Shown here piece by piece: positions 8,875 to 19,708 of a stretch of DNA of 21,437 bases (position 1 is the first letter of the stretch; every line of letters begins with the position of its first letter). Source of the DNA: Welwitschia mirabilis (taxonomy: Eukaryota > Gnetophyta > Gnetopsida > Welwitschiales); contig JBOZIK010000001.1 of NCBI GenBank assembly GCA_051453625.1, positions 74,025,729 to 74,047,165 on the forward strand, in the 5' to 3' direction. Both the position numbers and the translations under genes were made by a program. The notes under the pieces were generated by a model that was not told where the DNA came from, did not search any database, and worked only from the letters and a program-made list of their open reading frames with translations.

Positions 8875-10115
8875 CAATCCTTGGTATGCTGATATTATGA
8901 ACTACTTTGTTATTATGAAAGCACCTTAGCATTGAAACCATAACCAATGAAAATATTTTATCCATAGGATTAGTGACTATGAGTAGAATGAAATCCATCT
9001 TTATAGAAAATTTAAAGATTAAATCATGCATAAACATATTCATGAATGGGAGAGTTTAGAGATCATTAACCTTGCTAGATATGGTATGTGAGGTATATTT
9101 TAGTGGCCAAAAGATTGAAATAAAAATTCTTCATTCTAGTTTTTATTTGCTTACCATTTTTAAAGATCCGTTTGACTTTGCTAGAAGGTGTGACACATGT
9201 CAATGTTATGGTAGTCTAAATCATTCTTAAGATATGTTCCTTAAACATATGATTGAATGTGAACCTTTTGATTATTAGGGGGTTTACTTTATAGGCCCTA
9301 TCAAACCACCTTCTCATGATAACATTACATATAGTGGCCATTGATTATGTTCTTAAGCTGTTAAAGCTATTCCTACTACCAATCATGATACTTGAATTGT
9401 TTGCAATTTTGTTTGAACTCTTTCAATTTTTTGGTTTTCCTAGAATCATTATTAGTAATCAAGAAACTTATTTTATTAATTAAATGTTTTAGAATCTTCT
9501 TTTATTCATTGGCATTAATCATAGAATTACATGTACTTATCATCCACAAACTAATGGATAAGCTAAAAATTTGAATAGGGAAATTAAAAAGATGCTTAAA
9601 AAATTAGTCTCTATCTATATGAAAACATGGCTCTGTAAACATAATGATGTTATTTGGGCTTACTATACTATTTGACATAACTCTCTAAGTTTTTCAGCTT
9701 ATGAATTTGTGTATGAAAAGATTTATTTCTTGCTAGTTAATGTTTTTCATGAATCTTATCGATCCATTTATTAACTTAATCTTGTAAACTTAGATAAAAA
9801 TTTTAAAACTTGATTAGCCCAAATTGAACATTTAGATGAAAAATTTACTCATGCCATACATTATCAACTCATTCATAAAGCCCAAGTTAATTTAAACATG
9901 ACAAAAAGATTCTTCATAATTACTTTGAACCTAGTTAACTTGTTCTTTTATACAAGATCCGAGTATGCCTTTTACATAATAAGTTAACCTCTAATGATTA
10001 GATTCTTATCTTACTAAAAAAGTATATTTTAATGGCTCAATTAAAATCTCCAAATCTAAACACTAGAGCAATTCAAAAAGTTAATTAATAAAGGTTAAAC
10101 ATTTATGAGCCATCT
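8875..10115 (+). pseudogene. Integrase relic with C-terminal domain
   Basis: Integrase inserts the DNA copy. PWYADIMNYFV (about 8879-8911) opens the region. The zinc domain keeps its CxxC pair (RRCDTCQ, Cys at 9189-9191 and 9198-9200), but the His side is worn. The catalytic core shows GVYFIGP (about 9279-9299), IVAIDYVLKAVKAIPTTNHDT (about 9335-9393), GFPRIIISNQETYF (about 9433-9474) and YHPQTNG*AKNLNREIK (about 9538-9588). The three catalytic acids are replaced by Tyr (9285-9287), Asn (9457-9459) and Lys (9565-9567). The last two keep the exact 35-residue spacing. The end reads LYKIRVCLLHNKLTSND, then LNTRAIQKVN and RLNIYEP to about 10112, the usual C-terminal domain. Stops (for example Trp to TAG at 9276) and at least one frameshift are present. 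Confidence 0.9.
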
Positions 10116-12286
10116 ACTAATTAAAACTTGAACATGATAGAAGCACTTATCTTGGAAGTCTCTCTCAATGAGGAGGGCTTTCCTCTTACCATTATCTAGA
10201 TCCCTTATTAATTTGTTCCTTTGGTAGAAATCATGCAATTACTTGAATATCTTTAATATGACTTATGTATTGCTTTATAAAGTTATCATGATTATTAATC
10301 TTTTACCTGGGCATTTTAAGATCATAAGATTGGATTCACTCAATCTTAAAACATTCATATATTTATGAACTTTTTCTAGAAGGAAGATTCTTAATTGTTT
10401 TCTTCTCTTTTAATTGTGTGAGTAAATAGATTTTTTTGCATACTTTTACTTGTTATTCATCTTATTACTTCACTTTTATCCTTATGAGAACTTCATCATG
10501 TGTATTATTTTTATAATAATAATAAAAAAATCATGATCTTTCATATCTAAGCTAAACCATAATCATCATAATATCCTATCACAAGTGTACTGGGGAAAAT
10601 TTTCCTACGAGAGGCCTTTGGCAATGTCATATGTTAGCTATGAGAGCTCCATTAGAGGGTCAGTTAATCATGCCATGTGAGTCCTCATTCCTCTGATAAT
10701 AGTTTCATTCCTCTCATCATGGTAGAATAAATTTTACTTAAAGGCTATGAGATTAGTAATATCCCTATTATCATCAAAGGTATTGCTTGGTTTCTAGAAT
10801 TCTTTTGCATATAGTACCTCCACATAATCATTTTACTTTTTTAGATTCTAGTTTTATTTTAATATGTAAGCTAGTGAATTTATTTTTCAATGGCTTTTTA
10901 TCTTATCATTCATTGTTTGATAACATTATACATACTTAACATCATCATAATCATTGCCTCTTTGAATGGTGCTTTATGATTTTTTACATATGGTCATGCA
11001 TTTTTCATTAAGTGATTTTATTATTTCTACTAAAGGAATTTATTAGGTTATAATTTAGGGTAAGTACACAATCTTCTTTATCTTCCTAGTGGTTCATTTC
11101 CTTTTTGTTTTTATTTAGCTATTTTATTAGGTTCTTCAAAGTAATTTTCATAATTTTGCATGATAATATTATGGATCTAATTAGTTAGTAGTTTATTATT
11201 AATTTTACTAATAGTTTCTATCCATAAGGCTTGTTGTTTTAACTTTTAATAGGTGATGACGATACTTTTGAGTTTTAATTCTTATGATTTCATGTTTATT
11301 AAGTTCAAACATATTTGAGGAGTTCATTTGAGCATTGCTTCCTTTTACTTAGTGCATTATTATGGTTTCATTGTTTTTAACCCCATTTTCTGATAAGTCT
11401 CATAAGCTTCATTTTTTTTAACACCTTGTTTTCATAATCCTCTTTCCATCATAGTAATGTTTTTTAGGATAATTCTTCACTTTTTACCTTCTTCCTAATT
11501 TTTTATTACTTTTCTACTTATTATATACATTTATATTTTTTTTTTGTTTTCTCTATCTTTCTAATGTCTCATTTAATTAGTGTCATTCCACATTTGTCAT
11601 CCCCATGATAGATAAAATGATAATCATCCTTTTTGCTCTATTGTAATCTAGGATTTTTTACTTTATCCTCTAGGATTGGGACATATTTTGAGCTTCTTTT
11701 GAGATATTGAGTAAAATTGTAAATTTAAAAGGATCATTTTTTAGCTTTATAATACATATTTATGATCAATTATTTGGATATGATTTCATGTTACTTGAAT
11801 AAAATTTCATAAACTTTATCTATTAAAATCATAGTGGAGCACTCATAGAGTTTTCGTATAGCTATGTTTTATAACATCTAAAACATCTTGAAAAAGGAAA
11901 AATAATATTATGATTACTCTTTATACTTTACCCCTTTTATAATATATTAATAAACTCATATGCATCATTTTTTGAGTTATTACTACTTAGTTTTATACAT
12001 CAACTTTAGTATCAGTATCTTAAATCATGCATATACAATATCATTTTTTGAGCTATCATTATTACATTTTATGTTTTGTTGTATGTGTACAACATTCATT
12101 TATTCTATTATGATGTGTTTAAGTATGAGGCTTATGAATATGTTAGTATTTGTATCAGTTAATTATTTTTTATGTCTATTCTTACATAGTAAAAATTAAA
12201 CTCAAAATTTCATTTTTTTAGGTGTTAGTTATCTTAGTTAAATTAGCTCGCAATATAGTTAATTTCTTACTTTATCACAGACTAAC
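10116..12286 (+). other. Long 3' region of the element, no recognised gene
   Basis: About 2.2 kb between the end of pol and the 3' LTR. Athila elements often carry an env-like frame here. I see only T-rich, stop-dense sequence with no signal peptide, transmembrane pattern or motif I would trust. The 79-codon frame at 11960-12199 is hydrophobic merely because its codons are T-rich; it contains two copies of cattttttgag-type sequence 77 bases apart (11965 and 12042). A tgtcattcc...ccatgataga motif at 11581-11621 resembles ones in the leader and LTRs. Confidence 0.6.
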
Positions 12287-12302
12287 AAGGATAAATAGGA
12301 GG
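12287..12302 (+). promoter_or_regulatory. Candidate polypurine tract
   Basis: The run aaggataaataggagg is purine except for two T residues and ends one base before the inferred 3' LTR start. That is where the primer for plus-strand DNA synthesis should lie. The placement also supports an LTR start at 12304 (ta, presumably from tg) and at 2449 (tg) in the 5' copy. Confidence 0.55.
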
Positions 12303-12303
12303 C

Positions 12304-13547
12304 TATCCCATGATACAAATTTGTAGAACTTTGATGGTGTATTTTGAGTATTCTTGTAGGACATTTATATAAGTTTAGATCCAATTCTAATGATTATGAA
12401 GAATTGATAAGATGTTCACTAAAACATGTAATTCTTAGCATATTTGAAGGAATTTCAAGCTTATTTTGATACTTCATACATTAAAGGAAAGATTAACCAT
12501 GTAAAAGACTAATTTCCCTTTGAGTAAGAAGATAGAGAGGCCTATCATTTCCTCTATCATTTCCATGACAAATAGGACAACAACACTGCTAACATGGATT
12601 AAGTTTGTGGGGTTGACTATGATGTCTAAAGCTAATGGATCATCTTTTAATATGGACTATCATCCCTATAATACTCAAGATGACACCTATTTCTATATGA
12701 GAAAAAAGACTTTATCTTTATAACGGGTTATGCAGTTCATGTGGGTTTCTAGGATTTCTTCTCTAGCTCTTAGGGTTAAGATTCTAGAACTTTACTGTAA
12801 AACTATAAATACCCTACCTTTCCTTCATTTCCATTTTCATCTTTTGTACCAGGTATTCTTGTGATGGAAGACTAAAGATTAAGAGATTCATCCAATAGCC
12901 ACAAAGAGAAGTTTACGATGGTGTTAAACTGAGTGTCATCCATTAAGGTGCTATTACTTTGTTATAAGCGGATGTAAAATTGATGATTAATTCAAGAGCT
13001 CTTTTTACTCCTATTATGTAAATGTCCCTTATGGATTAAGTTGATTATGATTTGGTGACAATTCTATAGTTTATTTAGATCATAAAAACAACATTTATTA
13101 AGGTTAACTTTGTTAGATTAGATTTTGCGTTGCATTCTATTTCATTTCATTTCCATTTTTGCATTATTCATATTCTATTTGGCATATCTTATAGTTTATG
13201 TTGGTTAGAAATAAGTGATATAATCTCCTAATTGATCTAAGTTATAAGAACTAATTCTTGTGATAGAAGGTTTGGAATCCAAAAAGAACCCATTACACTT
13301 GCATTTTCATCCATTGCATTTTATCATCATTTTCATTTTGTATTGCATTGTATTTTTGTTTTTTTTTAATAATAAAAGAGCAAATACTAAAGGACTTTGT
13401 AAAATCAGTTCTCTAACTTCTATCTTAGTGCCTTCAATGGATTACAATATTTGAGTTAACTCCTGCCTATACAAGTGCGTGTTTTCTACAAGTATTGTGA
13501 TTTATAGGTTTTTCTAAGAACTTAAAATTGGATAAATTCACATAACA
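12304..13547 (+). repeat. 3' LTR of the Athila-type element
   Basis: Partner of 2449-4284. Anchors include tttatataagtttagatccaattct (start 12362), atactcaagatgacacctat near 12670, gatgattaattcaagagctc near 12980, ttattaaggttaactttgtt near 13096 and acttgcattttcatccattg near 13297. The copy lacks the roughly 556-position segment seen in the 5' LTR. It ends cataaca at 13547, matching ctgcgaca at 4284. Open frames at 12520-12723 and 13260-13454 are non-coding LTR sequence. Confidence 0.9.
12804..12811 (+). promoter_or_regulatory. LTR TATA box (3' copy)
   Basis: TATAAATA at the position matching 2978-2985 of the 5' LTR, 500 bases into this LTR. In this copy it would direct transcription outward into 13548 onwards, if it still worked. 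Confidence 0.55.
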
Positions 13548-15381
13548 ATAGCATGCCTTTATGAATATCATAAGAATAGGAGAAACCATATTCAAGGATG
13601 AGCATAATACTTGAGGGAAACAGAATGTAATTTTCCAAATTTACTATTTGTAAAAAAAGTATGTTAAGGCACTAAATGAGCATAATTAATGAGATATGAA
13701 TGGATGTGATTCAAACATGTAAAGATTTATCCTTTAATTATGCTATTTAAGGATAAGGTATTAGCTAGGAATGGATAGACTAGATGGATATAACTGATGA
13801 TAACCTCAGCTAATTCCTAATAGTCCTAGGAGGGGGACTCAATTTATAGTCTATGTCCTTACCTTTGACCACTAGTCTAAGGTTGTTAGCTAATGATAAG
13901 GAATGTAACTCACTACTATAAATGACAAAGTCCACCTTTTCTGAAACTATTCCTTACTATTTTCATTAATCTTGACATTACATTTAAATGTTCCTATTTA
14001 CAATGAAATAATCTTAAAATTATAAAATTCAACATTGAAGCCTAAGTGAGTAGTTGATATCTTCTTTACATGAGAAAATAGAATAGTAATTTTAATGTTT
14101 TTGAAAAACTTCCTATATAAGAAAATTTAGTTATGTAAGTTACACATAAATATAACTTACATAAAAAAGTAGAATCTCATAATTGGTAAAGTATTACTAA
14201 ATATCATAACCTAATAGTATCATGTCAAGACCATCAACTTCATATTTCTTTAACATTAAACTAGTATATAGTTTTCTCAAATAACTTTTCAAAAGAAGAG
14301 AAGATATCTAAACATTTATAGTATTTCCATAAAAGACCAAAAAACAATACATGTATAACTATAAACACTTTTACTAACAAATATAAACTTGAATCTAAAA
14401 CTAACATTATGTCAATGAATATTACAAATCTCTAAGACACACAAGGTCCTTCAATTATGCTTGTAAAATATATCAATGTAAAAACTAAAGAGAACATGTA
14501 TGTGACACCTAGATCTCATAGTGATATTAGCACTTTCTAGTATTCTCCTTTGTGATAGATCCTAGACATACATGTATGGTTCAAGAATTGCATTCATCAT
14601 GGTTCCTAGTATGGCTTAAGTTATGGAATAAGCAGGTGTAGGTTCTCTCAAACAAGATACAAGGTAAAAAATTATGTAACCTAAGGCATGATTAAGATCC
14701 CATATAAATTTAATATGATCAATTTTTACTATTATTCCATAGTAATTTTGAATAATCTAGTTGTACATTTTTCCCCCTCTTTCTTGAAGTTCAGTCCTAT
14801 GGCTATGGGACTCATAATAGAGAGTGTCACCATCTAATATTTAAATAGTGAATTATCCTAGTTAGTTTTAGTTCTTATAATTTATAATACCATAATATAG
14901 ATCAATGCTTAATATTAGATATCCAAAAGACAATTTACAAAATACTAATAACAAAGAGATACATAAGACTTCTATGACTTATACAGGAATCTCAAGGATT
15001 GTAATACAAGGAATTTATAAAAGCATGATGTTATAAAATACTAGATGAATTTTATAAGATACTAAAGAAATATCAAAGCATAAAATTTTTACTATAAAGA
15101 TAATTTTATATAATACAAGAAACACTAAAATCATGTAAGTAATATAAGAATAAGTTGGGATCATACCTCTTCTAATCTAAATCCTCAAATCATGTTAACC
15201 ATATCCAAAGCTTCAACATGTTTACAATCACAAGATATGTATCTATGAATCTAATAGCTAATGAACTCAAGTATTTATACTTAAAAACTAATAGTAAAGG
15301 TTAAGTACATATAGTGCTAAAAGTTATACACATCATAATCCCATGACTAGGTATTTATGAAAACCTTAATGTTATGCTTAT
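13548..15381. other. Gene-free flank, partly LTR-like
   Basis: No coding motif or RNA gene recognised. Because a tRNA-iMet-type primer site lies at 15484, the later part of this stretch is probably the body of a worn LTR. Its start cannot be fixed. One weak candidate is tgtgacacc at about 14511. No second copy of this LTR was found in the window. Confidence 0.45.
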
Positions 15382-15483
15382 TTATATAAGCAAGATCTTT
15401 TAAAAAAAAATAGAGGAGAAATAAGATTTATCATTTGGAAAATCTTGTGTTCTCCATTCTTAATACTTTTGTTTCCTAGTAAC
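15382..15483 (+). repeat. Probable LTR end (TATA-like box to primer site) of a second retrotransposon
   Basis: A TATA-like ttatataa (15382-15389) is followed by a leader-like stretch (ggaaaatcttgtgttctcc) and then by the primer site at 15484. This is the usual layout of R-U5 in plant LTRs. The end would be near ...cctagta at about 15480, with ta where ca is expected. There is no matching 3' LTR in view, so this rests mainly on the primer site. Confidence 0.4.
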
Positions 15484-15495
15484 TGGTATTAGAGC
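15484..15495 (+). promoter_or_regulatory. Primer binding site, initiator tRNA-Met type
   Basis: tggtattagagc differs by one base (T for C at 15490) from the 12-base site complementary to the initiator tRNA-Met 3' end, used by very many plant copia and gypsy elements. The flanking aac and following tttt also fit. It marks the start of the internal region of a second, different retrotransposon on the plus strand. Confidence 0.65.
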
Positions 15496-17076
15496 TTTTA
15501 GACTATTATTTCTAAGGTCCTTAGTGTTTTTTGATTATTGTTAAGCTCTTTAAGCTTCTTGTAGTTTTTATATTTCTATTTTTCAAGTTGCATGTTCCTT
15601 TGCATGCTTTGCATCTTCTTTGTAATGTGTTAGATCTATTTTATAGTGTGTTATATCTATTTTAGTCATATCTAATTTGTAGTTTTTTTGTTGATTTTAC
15701 AAGTTTAGTTATTTTTAAGAAGCCTTCTATTATCTTATTTTGTTTTACATATTTTTTTAGTTATCAAGTACTTTTATAAGAGACATGATAAGCCTTAAAA
15801 CTATTATTGTGGATCCTAAAAGGCATTTTCCATTGATTTCTTATTATTATCCTCTCTACATTTTTATTGTAACTTTGAAAGGCAAGTCCATAGGCTTTGT
15901 TTCTTAATTATTTAAGCTATGAGTATACATCTTGCTCTTACATATACCATTTTGATCTTATTGTTTAATTCCCTTACCTTTTTTATTTCTCTATTCATTA
16001 GAGTTTCGTTTCTTTGAACTATAGTAAACACAGGGCTTAAACAAGCCTTAGGTATCTATTATTTTTGTTTTTGCTTGGATTACATTCCTAGTTCATACTA
16101 CTTTTGCATACTATTTGTGTTTGCTTGGTTTGTGCCACTTCTGCAAGTATCTTTCCTTATAGTAACTCATTCTTCTAGGCTTATTTCCACCTTGCTAGTT
16201 CATCTAGTCTTGCATGCGTTATTTTATGCTTTTCTCTATTGTAATAGTTATGTACTCAACCTGACCTTTGTCATGCTCACTATTACTCTATCAAATTTAT
16301 GTTGCATGTTTCTACCTCCTGGCCTACCTTATTTCTTGCATTGAACACCATCTATCTATATCTATAGAGGTTTCTAACCTATCTTTTTATGTTATCATGT
16401 TTGATTCCTTTGTCACCCTGCATAGATCTAGCTTCATTATGCTATGCCTAGTGTTCTACTTAGTCTGCTTGATCTGATCTCCATGATATACTAGCTTAGT
16501 TATATTAGCTTGAACTTATGCCAAAAAATCCACCATCTAGTAGTTGGACTCTCCTACTAATATAGTCTACATTTGCCCTTATGCCTAGCTTACTTATGCC
16601 TTGCTTACTATGCATCCTTCTATGTTATTAATGTTTTGTACACTCTACTTATGGTCTTCAGTTATTGATAATCTACTTCATCAATACTATACACACTCAC
16701 TTATAGTTCTCAACTATCAATAATTTGCACTGTTGCTATTTTCTACTATGCATACTGTACCTACCAACCTACTTGTGCCTATGCTTCATAGATCTATTAC
16801 TTACCACAATACCACCTCTCACCTCCATTAACCCTAAAGTATTTTCTATTGGTTGATCCTTCTATTTATAAAAGTATTTTTTTAACCTTCTTGACTTTTT
16901 GCACTATCAATGTCTACCTTCAATCTTGTATTCTACTCTTATTAGCCGATGATATTTTTGTTCCTCTTGTGAGTTCCATGTGTCTGCATAGTCTGCTAGT
17001 CTATCTTCCTATAGCAAATCTATTTTTCTTCATTATGTTGTTAAAAGTTTTAAAAGTCTTAAATACTAATACAATA
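15496..17076. other. T-rich stretch without recognised genes
   Basis: Lies downstream of the iMet primer site and may be the untranslated leader of that element. The frames at 16075-16344, 16268-16477 and 16849-17115 translate to strings of Leu, Phe, Ile, Ser and Cys. This is what T-rich DNA gives in any frame; two of them overlap, and none shows a motif. I do not call them genes. Confidence 0.5.
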
Positions 17077-17178
17077 TTAATCCAATGGTTAAGGTACTCC
17101 TTTATTAAATGTTAATGTAATGGTTAATGACCTCCTTTGTTAAAGGGAGGTCTGGGGTTTGATTCCCAGTGTAGGTGA
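17077..17178 (+). repeat. tRNA-derived (SINE-like) segment with a 35-bp duplication
   Basis: An A-box-like taatgtaatgg (17113-17123) and a B-box-like ggtttgattcc (17156-17166) lie 43 bases apart, as in tRNA genes. Between them, gacctccttt (17128-17137) can pair with aagggaggtc (17142-17151) with one G-T pair and a 4-base loop. The 35 bases 17112-17146 have a partner directly upstream at 17077-17111 (ttaatccaatggttaaggtac...), so the A-box half is duplicated. The acceptor ends do not pair, so this is not a working tRNA. It looks like the head of a tRNA-derived SINE or a worn tRNA pseudogene. The source tRNA is uncertain. Confidence 0.55.
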
Positions 17179-18809
17179 AAATAAATTTTTTTAAAAATTT
17201 TATGTTGACTTTTCTCTACTTCTATGCACATGCAAAAATTTTGTGTTGTCTCTTCTCTAATTCTACACACATGCAAGACCACTAGCTCATTATCAACCAT
17301 AGTCGTTATTTGTGGACATGTTTAGTAAGCCTGCTGAACCATTTGACTTATTTTTCACACATAGGCAATTTTTAGTTTTTTAGACTTTTTGAGATATTTT
17401 TCAAGTTTTTTTGAGTTTTTCAAGCATTTGTCACATTTTCAAACATTAAACTCAATATTTTAAGCCTTTTTATGCTTTTCAAAAGTTTTTGTGTATTTTT
17501 TGCTAATTGTGTACTCTTAATCTTGTTTTTTCCCCATCAAGTCAAGTTTGAGATGTAGACAAAAATTCATTTGATTTGGTTTTTCTCTAACTTATTTTAT
17601 TTTTATTTAATTATTGTGGTTTAGACAGATTAAGCTAAGTCTGAGATGTTTAGTAAGATCCACTTAGCTAAATTATACCAAGGTAGTCCCTATTCTCAAG
17701 TGTGTTTTTTATATTTTTCTTATATTTAAAATTTTATTTTTTTTTTATGATTAAGGTTGAAAATTAGAAATTACCCATCACTTCTAAATACATAAAATTT
17801 TCAACTAGCAATAAGTCTTAGTTAGTGATGGACATGGGAAGCCTTACATAGATAGAGATCCATGTCAAGATATGCTATCCTCTAAGCTTGTTATGTAGTC
17901 TTAAAATACCTTAACTATGAAGTTTGGGCTATACAGAGAGCCATTTCTCTCTTAAGTGAAAATGTCCTAGGTGCTCCAAGGTCTAGATTCCCATGTACAT
18001 CTTAGTAATTAAGGGTATATTAGGTAAAGGCCAAAGGCACAGTCATAGGGTCTACTTGAATTTCATCACCAAGTTAATAAGGAATTATAAGCATAATAAA
18101 ATTTTAAAATATATTAAGTCTAAGGTATAAGTAATTTATTAACATTGTGTGGTACTCTCTCTTAAGGGGGTTATATAGTTGAGGTAACCAAAACTAGCTG
18201 ATGACTTAGATGCCCCATAAAAGTGATTCATATTTTTTTCCCTTTTACTCCCTTAAAAGATAAGGGTGTCATTCTTAGAGAGGACATGATTAGTACTTAG
18301 ATTTAGGCCTAAAATCGAAAATAATAAATCTACATTTTTATTACCTAATAATCAAATTAGAACCCTCTACATTAAAATTTACCTCGCTCACATTAAGAAA
18401 TTTTTAACAAAAATACCTTGTTTGTTCATATGTGCATAGGTTCTCTATTTTGTTGGAGGGGGGGAGCTTGTCTTTAATCTCATATATTATGGTTAGGATA
18501 GATTACTTAGATCTCTAGGATTGATTCCTTTTGATTATGCCTATACTCTCCCTTATAATTTCATTTTTTTTCTTTCATTATTATTTAAATAGATCACTTA
18601 AACTTGTGTATGAGAGTAAGATCCCTTTTTAGGTGATTATACCATTGTCTTCATTTTTTTTCTAGTTTTTCTTATTTTTATATTTTGATGAGTCTTATTT
18701 GTATGCTAGCTACATTACATTTTCAATAGTGGATGTGAAAAACATCCCTTTGGAATTTGAATTTATCTCATGAGTTATCAAGCGTTCTCTTTCTCTTCTC
18801 AGCATTAAT
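17179..18809. other. T-rich stretch; one G-rich purine tract
   Basis: No gene recognised. About 17380-17480 is a low-complexity run of short tttttgag / ttttcaag words. The 12-base purine run ggagggggggag at 18455-18466 stands out in this AT-rich DNA and could be a retrotransposon polypurine tract, but no LTR start with a partner follows it. Confidence 0.5.
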
Positions 18810-19701
18810 TATGGCTACTTCATTGAAAAGTAGATTTCAAATTTTACCAGATAACTGCATGTCCATATTAACTACTTGGATAATGGTCAACCTTTAAATG
18901 ATCTTACATGATGATGAGAGTTAGAAGGATTATAATAAAGACTTCATCTCTACAATGTCCATTTATGGACTTCATAAAGATTGTTTTTGTAAAAGAACAT
19001 GTTTCACTTTAGAATTCATATTAAGAAGATGCATAAAAAGTCATTGATCAAAAACTAACAAATATAATGCAAAAAATAGTAGCACTTTACATAAAAAATT
19101 GGTTAATAGAAGAAAGTCTAGTTATATGAATTATTGTACTTTGCATGATATATTTTATGTGAAGAATGGTATAGAACTAATCAATCCCATCATGAGCATA
19201 AATAACCTTCATTATAAAATGGGAAAAATGCATCTACTTATAGCTCAAATAGTAGATATTAAAGGTTTCTGAGATGGATCTAACAAATAAAGTTATCATT
19301 CATTATGTCAACTTGATTCATTACTATTTAAAGGATCCATCTCTTCATAGCTATATTTTATCTCTTTAATGATGTAACTAACTATCCAATATGAATTTTG
19401 ACATACTCAATAAGGACTTCATTATAGTGAAAGCATAATTTAACCTCATAGGCTCCTCATCATCTGATGTGATATTCAAACTTTCTTATTCTCATGGATC
19501 TCCATCTTAACATAAACAACCATTTAGTAGCTCTCATTTGTCAAAGGAATATTATTATGAAAAGGATAAGGCTTTTTAATAATCACTAATTAAGACGTTA
19601 AATCAAACTAAGCTAAACAAGAAGCAAGTTTAACATACTGCTACTCCAACGAAGCATAAATATCAATGCTTACAATATAGAAGACAAGGTCATACCACAT
19701 A
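18810..19701 (+). pseudogene. Possible Gag relic of another Ty3/gypsy element
   Basis: From the atg at 18810 one frame begins MATSLKSRFQILPDNCMSIL, plausible as a Gag start but not diagnostic. The better evidence is at the end. About 19435-19500 is Ser-rich (GSSSSDVIFKLSYSHGSPS), then comes a basic stretch, then YQCLQYRRQGHTTYV up to 19705. This is the usual order in chromovirus-like Gag proteins: Ser-rich and basic linker, then CCHC knuckle. Several frameshifts and stops would be needed, and I did not recognise the core Gag domain. It may belong to the element primed at 15484, but the 3.3 kb distance is long. The last part of the knuckle is cut by the LTR-like repeat starting at 19702. Confidence 0.35.
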
Positions 19702-19708
19702 TGTTATA
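19667..19708 (+). other. Worn CCHC zinc-knuckle pattern, interrupted
   Basis: Codons from 19667 read C-LQ-Y-RRQG-H-TTYV-I: the spacing of CX2CX4HX4C with Cys (19667-19669) and His (19691-19693) kept. Tyr (TAT, 19676-19678) stands at the second Cys, one G-to-A change from TGT. The fourth Cys position (19706-19708) falls beyond the start of the LTR-like repeat at 19702, so the original codon is probably displaced rather than mutated. Confidence 0.4.

Larger units (their letters stand above)
2449..13547 (+). mobile_element. Degenerate Athila-type Ty3/gypsy LTR retrotransposon, full-length skeleton
   Basis: Two LTR copies bracket an internal region of about 8.0 kb. In order it carries a primer binding site, gag, protease, RT, RNase H and integrase relics, a long 3' region, a purine-rich tract and the second LTR. 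The order PR-RT-RH-INT places it in Ty3/gypsy. The Athila assignment rests on a protease motif of D-I-G-A-S type, the LELKDLPKDLKYIFL segment before RT, the tRNA-Asp-like primer site and a 2.2 kb stretch after pol. The LTR start is set at 2449 (tgttat) to match 12304 (tatccc), the end at 4284 to match 13547; each could be off by a few bases. No target-site duplication is visible (aatca before, atagc after). Every coding part has stops and frameshifts, so the element cannot move on its own. Confidence 0.93.

Noticed and set aside
11960-12199. 79-codon hydrophobic frame as an env-like gene of the Athila element
   Set aside because: Too short, composed of T-rich codons and an internal duplication; no signal peptide, cleavage site or family motif.
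2444-13552. A 5-bp target-site duplication around the large element
   Set aside because: The bases outside the inferred ends (aatca and atagc) do not match; age or small errors in the end positions prevent a call.
16075-17115. Three hydrophobic open frames that could be small membrane proteins
   Set aside because: T-rich DNA yields Leu/Phe/Ile/Cys strings in any frame; they overlap, have no charged flanks or motif, and lie in a repeat-rich region.
17106-17178. Functional tRNA gene
   Set aside because: The acceptor arms do not pair, the anticodon-arm geometry is wrong (8- to 10-bp stem with a 4-base loop), and the B box has T where C is near-invariant.
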